Positions 24,526-31,807 of a DNA stretch of 64,000 nt are shown one piece after another (position 1 is the stretch's first letter; each line of letters starts with the position of its first letter). The notes under the pieces were generated by a model, which saw only the letters and a list, made by a program, of their open reading frames with translations, searched no databases and was not told the DNA's origin. The stretch spans positions 1 through 64,000 of the forward strand of contig JAFZWX010000204.1 in NCBI GenBank assembly GCA_017617145.1, read 5' to 3'. Origin of the DNA: Treponema sp. GTDB taxonomy: Bacteria > Spirochaetota > Spirochaetia > Treponematales > Treponemataceae. Both the position numbers and the translations under genes were made by a program.

Positions 24526-24615
24526 TTCGTGTTATATAATAAAAAATTATAGTAAACAATTAATGTGAAAATAAAAAATTTTATATTAATTAAAACTATG
24601 ATGCAGGAGTTTATT

Positions 24616-27600
24616 ATGAAAAACAATTTTAAACGATTTTTTGTAATCGTTCTTTCGGTTTTCATGGCAACTTTTATTGTGTCATGTAATGATTTAACAA
24701 AAGCACTTGAAGATTACGGAGTAGGAGAAAAATATACAATTACATATGAATCTGCACATGGTGATCTTAAAGCTGCGCAATTAGATAAACCTGTTGAAAA
24801 AACTAAGAATTCAAAATTGGGAAAAGCCGATATCCCTGCACTTGAAAATGATGGTGATTACGAATTCCAATGTTGGTATTATAAAGGAACAAAAGTTGAA
24901 GCAGAGATTGGAGATGAGATTACAAAGAATATAATACTTGAAGCAGTTTGGAAATATGTTTCAAGCTCTGGTGGTGGTACAGATCCTCAGAATGTTGAAA
25001 AATGTAAAGTAAAATATGAATCTGCATATGGCGATCTTGATGCTGCAGGTTTGAATAAAACTTTCGAAATGAATAAGGATTCAATCTTTGAATCTACAGA
25101 TCTTCCTAAACTTGCAAAAGATGGTGATTATGAATTCCAATATTGGTATTATAAAGGAACGGAAAATAAAGCTGCTGTAGGTGATAAAATTACAAGGGAT
25201 ATTACTCTCGTAGCAGAATGGAAAAAGATTTCAAGCTCTGGAGGTAACGACAATCCTCAAGATGAAAAAATAACTATTACTGTATACGGACATACAAATG
25301 AATTTCCTAGTATGGTTCAAAAGTATATTAACAATCATCCTGAATTAAATGTAAACCTTGTAACAAAAGTTATTGATACTAATGATGATTATGAAGACAA
25401 GCTTGATGTTGCTCTTAAGAGAGGAGAAGTTGATCTTTATGGAGCAGAAGCAGGATTTGCTCTAAAATATACTCGTGGTGTAATGAGCGACAAAGCTGCT
25501 ACTTATAAATCTTTAGGAATTGATGTAGATAAAAAAATTGAAGAAGCAGAAATAGTTCCATACATCGTGGATATAGGTAAAAGAGGCAATGACGTAGTTG
25601 CCCTTGGATATCAGTCTACAGACGGCTGTTTTATTTATAACCGTACAGTTGCAAAGAATGTATTTGGTACCGATGACCCTGCAGAAATTCAGAAAAAGAT
25701 AGGCGGTAATACTGGTTCCTGGGATAATTTCTGGGAAGCAGCAGAAGCTTGTGGAAAAAAGGGTGTTGCAATTCTTTCTGGAGTAGAAGATCTTTGGAGA
25801 CCTTACCAAGGTTCTTCAAGCAGCTGGATAAAAAACGGAAAACTATACATAGATCCAAAACGAGAAGATTTCCTTGATAATTCAAAAACACTCGTTGACA
25901 AAAAATGGGTAAATGGTACTACTCAATTTGTAGGTGATTGGTATACCGATATAGCCGAGGATGGAGATAAAAAGGTTCTTGGATACTTTGGTCCAGCATG
26001 GTTAATCAATTATGTTATGGATGCTAACTCAGGTGATACATATGGCGATTGGGCAATTTGTAATTCTCCTGTTGCTTTTTCTTGGGGTGGAACCTGGATA
26101 TTAGCTTCTAAGAAAGCTGCTGAAGATTCAAAGAAAAAAGCAATTATAAAAGACATTATTGAGTGGATTACACTTGATACAACAAATGATGGCCTTCTAT
26201 ATCAATGGGCAAATGGCACATTCAATAATAACGGTAAGAAAGATACCATTTCTTCTTTAAAAGTAATAAAAAATTCCGATGGCAAACTTGAATTCCTTAA
26301 TAACCAGAATATGTATGATTATTATGGAAAATCAGAAGTAAATAATGATTATATTTCTCTTTATGATTCAACAATTAATCAAATATGGCTTGATGAAGTT
26401 GAAGAGTATGCAAACGGAAAAAAAGATTATAATAGTGCAATAAAAGATTTTAAAGAAGCTGTTTATAGAGAGCTTGGAATAGAAGCATTGCCTTCTGAAG
26501 TAACCTTTAAAGCTACTGCTGTAAGTAATGGTATTAGACTTAATATTTCAGTTCCTGCACATACAGATTATGCAATTTTTAGATTTAAACCTGGTACCCC
26601 AAACTGGAGTGATTGGGAATATGAGGTTTATCGTATTTACAATCGAGATTCATCAAAAGCTTTTGAAACAACTATTCTTGATCGTTATGGAATTGAAAAA
26701 GGAAAAACATATCAATATGGAATTTTGATAAATTGGGATTGGGATCAACTTCAACTGATGGATGCTACAGTAACTGCAACTGCTGACGGTTTGGAACCAC
26801 CAGAAATCACTAATAGTCCAAAAATAACAGTTAAACCAATTGAAGGCAAAATTGAATATTCTGTTCTTCCAACAATAGACTTCAGTGATGGAAATACTTA
26901 TGGTTTCAGATTTGAACAGAGTTATTATCCTGTGTTTGATGGTGAAGAGGAAGAAGAGCTTTTGTGGGATTATGGTTATTATCCTCAGTACAACACATAT
27001 GATAAAGACAGTGATGGCAATGACATAATTGAAATTGAAGTCGAGCCAGGACGAAGAGGATTTATGCTTGCTCTGCAAGACTATACTTTAATGATAGATG
27101 GTACTCAACAGGATGATTGTGTACAATATGTTCGACACTTTAAGCCAGATACTTTTGAAGATATTCCACAGCGAATGTATTTGCAAAACAAAGTAGAAGA
27201 AACTAAAGAAGGAATTGAATTTACTGTTAATGTTCCAAAGGGTACAACCAATGTACAGATTATGACTTTGGATGGAGAAGAGGAAATTGAACTTGTAGCC
27301 CACTATTACGGAGACCCGACAGAAGAAAATAAAACAATCAAAATGACAGAAAAATATGAATATAAAGCAGGAGAAGAAAAATACTTCTTTATTAAGTATA
27401 ATTGGGGACTACGATTAGACGGTTATAAAGATGATACTCCTCAATTTAAACAAGGAATAGTATTTACACCTTCGAAGGATGGTTGGGAAGCTCCTGTTAT
27501 TAAGAAAGGTCCTTCTGCTACATTTGATGGAACAAATTTCAAATTTACAGAAGCTGAAATTGAATGGAAGAACGGTGAAGATAAGCTAGGTTATTATTAC

Positions 27601-29280
27601 GATAACCAATTTCATTATTATGCAAAGGATTCAGATGGAAATCATTTTGCAGATGTTTGGTTAAATAGACAATCTGGCGATATTACTGTTGGAAGAGATG
27701 AAATGTCAACAGGTCTAAAGCTTGTAAGAGATGAAGGTGGAAATTTCTGGATTAATTACTTAGACTCAAATCGTCATTGGAAAATTCCTGAAGAAATGCT
27801 TACAGGAATGCCAAAAACAGTAACAATTAATAAAGAAAAATTGCTGCCTGCAGAAGCTGAAGAAAAAATTCGATTTAATATAACAATTCCAGATCATGTA
27901 ACACAAGCTCGAGTTGAACGCCGTGAAGTTGATTTGCACGCTGATCCTTTAACAGATTTTGAAGAGGTTGGTAATCAATGGCCAAAGGCTAATTACGAAG
28001 ATGAATGGGAAAAGGAAACAACAAAAGAATTCGTAGAGCATTATACAGTACAAAAAGGTCATTATTATGAATACAGAGTTGTTTTCAGTGATGAAAACTG
28101 GGAGGAATTCCGTACCGACTATTATGGTTTCCATCTTGCCGGCAAAGATGCAAATCCAAAACCTTCATTAGCAACAGGAGATAATTACCCAACAATTAAG
28201 ATTGACTGGTCGCAGCCAGATGCAATGTATTGGGAATTAAAAAATGAAAACATTATGGATACTGTTAATTTCGAAGGTGGTGCTAAACCTTCATGGATAA
28301 CACATAACCTTACCTACGGTGGCTGGAGAATTAATGTTTGGTTTGGTAATGGAGACTATAAGGTTTGTACATACTCTTGGGATGATTATACTAATTTACC
28401 TTGTGGTAGCAATGAATTAACAGATTTTGTAATTTCTTCTCATTTTGGAAATGAATATTTTGATGCCAGATTGCGTTATGATGTTAAAGATTTAGATGAA
28501 AAAAAGATTGACAAAACAGTATGGAGAGTTCCGGAAGAACTTCCTGCTGGTGGTTTCAAAATCAAATTTGCTTTACCTTGGAATAATGAAGTATACTCAG
28601 TTCATCAGATCTTTATTGAACGTCGTGAAAAACCGTCAGACCCATCTATACAATATGTTTGGCCGATGAATCCAGAAGCTTTAACAAATGCTGGAAAAAC
28701 TCGTCGTGGATTTTTGAATGAAAGTGATTTCGATTCAGTTATAAAAGATGGTGAAGCATATTTCTATGATTACTTTGATATAGAGAAAGGCAAAGAATAT
28801 CAATTCCGTGCTGTTTTGAAAGTAAATGATAATTGGGATCTTTATGAGATTCCTCTTGGCGAGTATGTAGCTACAAAAAGCGGTTATACAACTCCAACAT
28901 TTAAAACTAAACCAACATTTACATGGGATGAAAATAGTTCTTTAAAACTTACAAACAAACCAGAACTTGTTGTAGACAATTCAGTTAAGAATCAATGGGG
29001 TTTAGGTAATGATTGGAATTATGGTATTGGAATTGCATATCTAGATCCAGAAAATGTTAAAACTGGTTACTGGCCTGGATTCACTCTTAATTCAAATAAT
29101 GAAATACAGAATGATAAATCCGATATTCCGAATTGGGACAAAGAGTCTCTTAAAAAGATAAAAACTCTGGTTGCTATGGAATATTACGTATATTTACTCT
29201 TGCCAAACCAGATTCTTCCGTCAATTTCTTATGATATTGATGAGTATTTAGGTGATCTAAAAACTATCAATCTAAAGTAA
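24616..29280 (+). CDS. Giant lipoprotein: two InlB-type repeats, ABC solute-binding domain, beta-sandwich repeats
   Basis: 1554 residues. A signal peptide ends in the lipobox FIVSC (Cys24). Residues about 40-112 and 131-202 are two Listeria-Bacteroides (InlB B)-type repeats, each ending in a WYYKGT motif, separated by Ser/Gly linkers. Residues about 219-622 form a complete family 1 extracellular solute-binding protein (ITITVYGHTNEFPSMVQKYI at its start, GYFGPAWL and WGGTWILASKKA later). The remaining 930 residues contain about four beta-sandwich modules, each with a phrase like GIxFxVxVP and an exposed YxIEKGKxYxYR strand. GCAGGAG precedes the ATG at 24616. No transporter permease is next to it, so it may bind sugars at the cell surface rather than feed an ABC importer. 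Confidence 0.85.
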   Translation: MKNNFKRFFVIVLSVFMATFIVSCNDLTKALEDYGVGEKYTITYESAHGDLKAAQLDKPVEKTKNSKLGKADIPALENDGDYEFQCWYYKGTKVEAEIGDEITKNIILEAVWKYVSSSGGGTDPQNVEKCKVKYESAYGDLDAAGLNKTFEMNKDSIFESTDLPKLAKDGDYEFQYWYYKGTENKAAVGDKITRDITLVAEWKKISSSGGNDNPQDEKITITVYGHTNEFPSMVQKYINNHPELNVNLVTKVIDTNDDYEDKLDVALKRGEVDLYGAEAGFALKYTRGVMSDKAATYKSLGIDVDKKIEEAEIVPYIVDIGKRGNDVVALGYQSTDGCFIYNRTVAKNVFGTDDPAEIQKKIGGNTGSWDNFWEAAEACGKKGVAILSGVEDLWRPYQGSSSSWIKNGKLYIDPKREDFLDNSKTLVDKKWVNGTTQFVGDWYTDIAEDGDKKVLGYFGPAWLINYVMDANSGDTYGDWAICNSPVAFSWGGTWILASKKAAEDSKKKAIIKDIIEWITLDTTNDGLLYQWANGTFNNNGKKDTISSLKVIKNSDGKLEFLNNQNMYDYYGKSEVNNDYISLYDSTINQIWLDEVEEYANGKKDYNSAIKDFKEAVYRELGIEALPSEVTFKATAVSNGIRLNISVPAHTDYAIFRFKPGTPNWSDWEYEVYRIYNRDSSKAFETTILDRYGIEKGKTYQYGILINWDWDQLQLMDATVTATADGLEPPEITNSPKITVKPIEGKIEYSVLPTIDFSDGNTYGFRFEQSYYPVFDGEEEEELLWDYGYYPQYNTYDKDSDGNDIIEIEVEPGRRGFMLALQDYTLMIDGTQQDDCVQYVRHFKPDTFEDIPQRMYLQNKVEETKEGIEFTVNVPKGTTNVQIMTLDGEEEIELVAHYYGDPTEENKTIKMTEKYEYKAGEEKYFFIKYNWGLRLDGYKDDTPQFKQGIVFTPSKDGWEAPVIKKGPSATFDGTNFKFTEAEIEWKNGEDKLGYYYDNQFHYYAKDSDGNHFADVWLNRQSGDITVGRDEMSTGLKLVRDEGGNFWINYLDSNRHWKIPEEMLTGMPKTVTINKEKLLPAEAEEKIRFNITIPDHVTQARVERREVDLHADPLTDFEEVGNQWPKANYEDEWEKETTKEFVEHYTVQKGHYYEYRVVFSDENWEEFRTDYYGFHLAGKDANPKPSLATGDNYPTIKIDWSQPDAMYWELKNENIMDTVNFEGGAKPSWITHNLTYGGWRINVWFGNGDYKVCTYSWDDYTNLPCGSNELTDFVISSHFGNEYFDARLRYDVKDLDEKKIDKTVWRVPEELPAGGFKIKFALPWNNEVYSVHQIFIERREKPSDPSIQYVWPMNPEALTNAGKTRRGFLNESDFDSVIKDGEAYFYDYFDIEKGKEYQFRAVLKVNDNWDLYEIPLGEYVATKSGYTTPTFKTKPTFTWDENSSLKLTNKPELVVDNSVKNQWGLGNDWNYGIGIAYLDPENVKTGYWPGFTLNSNNEIQNDKSDIPNWDKESLKKIKTLVAMEYYVYLLLPNQILPSISYDIDEYLGDLKTINLK

Positions 29281-29342
29281 GTGGAAGAATGTAAACTAAA
29301 TGGCAAAACTTACAGCAAAGCACATATATAGTTAAAAGTTTC

Positions 29343-29378
29343 ATACCCCTGGATTTTTTATTCAGGGGTATATTTATT
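29343..29378 (+). terminator. Terminator after the giant lipoprotein gene
   Basis: ATACCCCTG (29343-29351) and CAGGGGTAT (29363-29371) form a nine-base-pair stem with an AT-rich loop; the following ATTTATTA is only weakly T-rich. Confidence 0.6.
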
Positions 29379-29407
29379 ATAAATAAATTTTAAAAAAGAG
29401 GTTCCCT

Positions 29408-29752
29408 ATGAAAACCCTGAAAAAAGTTTTTATTTCAATTCTACCTGCATTTATTTCAATGATTTTAATTGTTTTTACTGTTTCTTGTTCGGGAACTGTG
29501 GTGGGTACTAAAGATAATGCAGTATATTTTACAGTTGAATTTCATGAAGAAGGAAATCCTGATATTTATAAAGAAGTAAAAGTTAAATTAAATGATGTAA
29601 TTCCCGATATAGAACCTCCTGAAAAATCTTTTTATAAATTCTGGTGCTGGGAAACTATCCTCGTAAAATATTGTCAGAAGGTAGAAATACACATTTTGAT
29701 TGACTTTTTTATAAAAAGTGGTATATTTATAAAAAGAAAGGCACCACAGTAA
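29408..29752 (+). CDS. Truncated lipoprotein with half an InlB-type repeat
   Basis: 114 residues. It has an excellent signal peptide and lipobox (FTVSC, about residue 27) and a GAGG ribosome site. It then begins an InlB-type repeat (VYFTVEFHEEGNPDIYK to FYKFWCW), like those of the giant lipoprotein just upstream. After FWCW the expected second half of the repeat is lost and the frame wanders into the promoter of the next locus. It is probably the remnant of a larger relative, cut by a deletion or by insertion of the toxin-like locus. A short functional lipoprotein cannot be excluded. Confidence 0.55.
   Translation: MKTLKKVFISILPAFISMILIVFTVSCSGTVVGTKDNAVYFTVEFHEEGNPDIYKEVKVKLNDVIPDIEPPEKSFYKFWCWETILVKYCQKVEIHILIDFFIKSGIFIKRKAPQ
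29700..29727 (+). promoter_or_regulatory. Promoter of the candidate antisense small RNA
   Basis: TTGACT (29700-29705), 16-base spacer, TATATT (29722-29727), giving a predicted start near 29734, just before the left inverted repeat. Confidence 0.5.
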
Positions 29753-29768
29753 TGTGGCTGAACCTTCG
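29740..29768. repeat. Left inverted repeat of the toxin-like locus
   Basis: GGCACC...TAATG...GGCTGAACCTTCG, matched in inverted orientation at 29969-29998. The 14-base stretch GGCTGAACCTTCG plus GGCACC are identical; the middle differs. Confidence 0.7.
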
Positions 29769-29779
29769 TAAGACTTAGA

Positions 29780-29820
29780 AAAGCCTACACGCTGATTCGA
29801 ACTGGTGTAGGCTTTCTTTT
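29780..29820. terminator. Shared hairpin terminator of converging transcripts
   Basis: AAAGCCTACAC (29780-29790) and GTGTAGGCTTT (29805-29815) pair perfectly over eleven bases with a 14-base loop. The plus strand has a good T-run; the minus-strand T-run is short. It begins nine bases after the toxin stop codon. Confidence 0.8.
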
Positions 29821-29823
29821 TAT

Positions 29824-29943
29824 CTACTTACATTTTGTGTTTTTTTTGTCGAGAGCCTTGAATATTTCAAGAACAAACGATGCAGCTGTAAACAAAAGTC
29901 TACCAACTGCACAAAACAGCATTACGCTTTCGTATCCTGTCAT
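29824..29943 (-). CDS. Small hydrophobic peptide, putative holin-like type I toxin
   Basis: 39 codons, too short for ordinary gene calls. The peptide MTGYESVMLFCAVGRLLFTA continues into a hydrophobic helix (about residues 7-28) and a charged lysine-rich tail (KALDKKNTKCK). A very strong TTTGGAGG ribosome site lies six bases before the ATG. The form (MTxYE start, one membrane helix, basic tail) fits the putative holin-like toxins of type I toxin-antitoxin loci, which depolarise the membrane when over-made. It is flanked by an inverted repeat and faced by a convergent small RNA. The toxin role is inferred from form and context only. Confidence 0.6.
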   Translation of the reverse strand: MTGYESVMLFCAVGRLLFTAASFVLEIFKALDKKNTKCK

Positions 29944-29968
29944 ATCAGGCCTCCAAATTCATTGAATT

Positions 29969-29998
29969 CGAAGGTTCAGCCTACCATTACCGGGTGCC
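29969..29998. repeat. Right inverted repeat, forming the toxin mRNA leader
   Basis: The inverse of 29740-29768. On the minus strand it forms the first 30 bases of the predicted toxin message and contains a 13-codon upstream frame (ATG at 30000, MAPGNGRLNLRIQ) that stops nine bases before the toxin ribosome site. Confidence 0.7.
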
Positions 29999-30007
29999 AT
30001 TTATTTC

Positions 30008-30030
30008 AGTATACTATACTTATTTCGTTT
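30008..30030 (-). promoter_or_regulatory. Candidate promoter of the toxin mRNA
   Basis: On the minus strand TTGTAA and TATACT (30013-30008) are 17 bases apart, predicting a start near 30001 and a leader of about 58 bases before the toxin ATG. Confidence 0.5.
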
Positions 30031-30118
30031 TTACAATACAATAATTTAGTTTTTATTTAAATTATTTAATAAATATGCCGACTTTATTCTTTCAAGTTTT
30101 TTTGATATTATAAAAAAC

Positions 30119-31045
30119 ATGAACATGGAAGCCTTTATCTTAGGCTGTGGCGGAATGATGCCGTTGCCTTACAGACATCTTACATCTGTGCTTTTGCGGC
30201 GCGAAGGAGATCTTTTTCTTTTTGATTGCGGGGAAGGGACTCAGGTAAGCTTGCGCAGGCTCAACCTCAAATGGAAAAAGATTGATGCTATTTTTATTTC
30301 GCACACTCATGCAGACCATGTTACAGGACTTCCCGGTATTCTTATGCTCAATGCGCAGGTTGACCGGACAGAACCTCTTTATATTTACGGTCCTCCAAAA
30401 ATCAAAGAATATGTTGAAACAAGCCGAAAAGTGCTTGATATGTATATTAATTACCCGATTGTTGTAAAGGAAATTGAAGCACCATGTGTTGTTCACAGCG
30501 GTAAAGATTTTTATATTCGTGCATTCCCGCTTGATCATACAAAAGTTTGCGTTGGTTATACTCTTGAAGAACTTGACAGACCAGGTGAGTTTAATCCTGA
30601 CAAGGCACGTGAACTTGGGGTTCCAGTAGGTCCACTTTGGGCACAGCTTCAGAATGGATTTGAAGTGCAGGCTACAGACGGTACAACAGTAAAACCTGAA
30701 GAAGTACTTGGCGAAAAACGAAGCGGCAGAAAATTCAGTTTTGTAACAGATACTTTGTATAAAACTACTATTGCAGACGAAGTTCGTGGCTCAGACCTGC
30801 TTGTTTGCGAAGGAATGTTTGAAGAAGAACTTATTGACCAGGCACGCGAAAAAAAACACATGACTGCAACTCAAGCTGCAACAATCGCCCGCGATGCAAA
30901 TGTGCGCCGTATGTGCATGATTCATTACAGCCCGCGCTATACAGACCGTGAACTTGAAAAGCTTTTAACCCAGGCTAGGGAAGTGTGGCCAAATACAGAG
31001 CTTAGCCGTGACAGAATGAATATTGAAATTCCATATATTGATTAA
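30119..31045 (+). CDS. rnz: Ribonuclease Z (tRNA 3' endonuclease)
   Basis: 308 residues. A metallo-beta-lactamase-fold enzyme that trims tRNA precursors at the 3' end; the tRNAs in this window lack encoded CCA, so this step matters here. Visible: GCGGMMPLPYRHLTS, FDCGEGTQVSLRR, the metal motif HTHADHVTGLPG (about residue 61) and later FVTDT and MIHYSPRY histidine sites. The ATG at 30119 lies seven bases after a TATTAT box with no ribosome site, so the message may be leaderless; a second ATG two codons later is an alternative start. Confidence 0.93.
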   Translation: MNMEAFILGCGGMMPLPYRHLTSVLLRREGDLFLFDCGEGTQVSLRRLNLKWKKIDAIFISHTHADHVTGLPGILMLNAQVDRTEPLYIYGPPKIKEYVETSRKVLDMYINYPIVVKEIEAPCVVHSGKDFYIRAFPLDHTKVCVGYTLEELDRPGEFNPDKARELGVPVGPLWAQLQNGFEVQATDGTTVKPEEVLGEKRSGRKFSFVTDTLYKTTIADEVRGSDLLVCEGMFEEELIDQAREKKHMTATQAATIARDANVRRMCMIHYSPRYTDRELEKLLTQAREVWPNTELSRDRMNIEIPYID

Positions 31046-31063
31046 TAATTTAGGAAAATCACT

Positions 31064-31807
31064 TTGATTGAAGTTTCTGATTTTTGTAAAGAATATAAAA
31101 GCCACTCAAAACATTCTTTTAAAGTTGAAAACGTTTCTTTTACTGTCGAAAAAGGAAGTATTACAGGCCTTGTTGGTCCAAACGGCTCTGGAAAATCTAC
31201 TGTTATAAAGGCAATATGCGGATTTCATTATCCAACTAGCGGGCATATAAGAATGTGGGGTTATGATGAAAAAGCCCTTCCTGTAGACATAACAGAACAA
31301 AACGAAAAGGCAATGGAGCTTTGCGGCTATGTTCCTGAAATTACCCAGCTTCCACCAGATATGAAAGTTATTGAATTTCTGAATTATGCAGCTAAGTGTC
31401 ATGGACTAAGAAAGGAAGACGCAGAAAAATCAATAGAAAATCAAATTAAAACCTTTGAATTGTCTGATTTTTTGAACAACAAGATAAAGATTCTATCTAA
31501 AGGTCAGCAGCAAAGAGTAAGTTTTGCGCAGGCATTAATTCATGACCCTCCGAATCTTGTACTGGATGAACCGATAAACGGACTTGATCCTTCGCAAATA
31601 ATTACTTTACGAGAACTTATAAAAAAGCTTAGTAAAACAAAAGCAATTCTTATATCCACACATATTTTAAGCGAAGTAAATAACCTTTGTTCAAAAGCTT
31701 TTATAATGAACCAGGGAAAAATCTATCAGGTAAAAAATCTTAAAGATATTGAAAATGAATTTGTCGCGCTGACTTCAAAACAAAACCTCGCGGAGGATAG
31801 AAAATGA
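31064..31807 (+). CDS. ABC transporter ATP-binding protein (Gld/ABC-2 type)
   Basis: 247 residues. Walker A GPNGSGKST, Q-loop, signature LSKGQQQR, Walker B LVLDEPINGLDP and H-loop STHIL are all intact. The start appears to be TTG at 31064 with AGGA eight bases before it. The gene overlaps the downstream membrane protein by four bases (ATGA), and that partner contains GldF- and GldG-like regions, so this is the GldA-like ATPase of the system. The cargo of such transporters is unknown; in Bacteroidetes homologues support gliding, whereas in spirochaetes they are simply envelope ABC systems. Confidence 0.87.
   Translation: MIEVSDFCKEYKSHSKHSFKVENVSFTVEKGSITGLVGPNGSGKSTVIKAICGFHYPTSGHIRMWGYDEKALPVDITEQNEKAMELCGYVPEITQLPPDMKVIEFLNYAAKCHGLRKEDAEKSIENQIKTFELSDFLNNKIKILSKGQQQRVSFAQALIHDPPNLVLDEPINGLDPSQIITLRELIKKLSKTKAILISTHILSEVNNLCSKAFIMNQGKIYQVKNLKDIENEFVALTSKQNLAEDRK

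Larger units (their letters stand above)
29734..29822 (+). ncRNA. Candidate small RNA opposing a toxin mRNA
   Basis: A transcript from the promoter at 29700-29727 to the hairpin at 29780-29815 would be about 89 bases. Its 5' part has a CCACA/TGTGG hairpin, then CTGAACCTTCG shared with the toxin leader, then the terminator stem AAAGCCTACAC/GTGTAGGCTTT followed by CTTTTTAT. It converges on, and overlaps, the 3' end of the toxin gene on the other strand. Expression is inferred only from the promoter and terminator. Confidence 0.45.
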
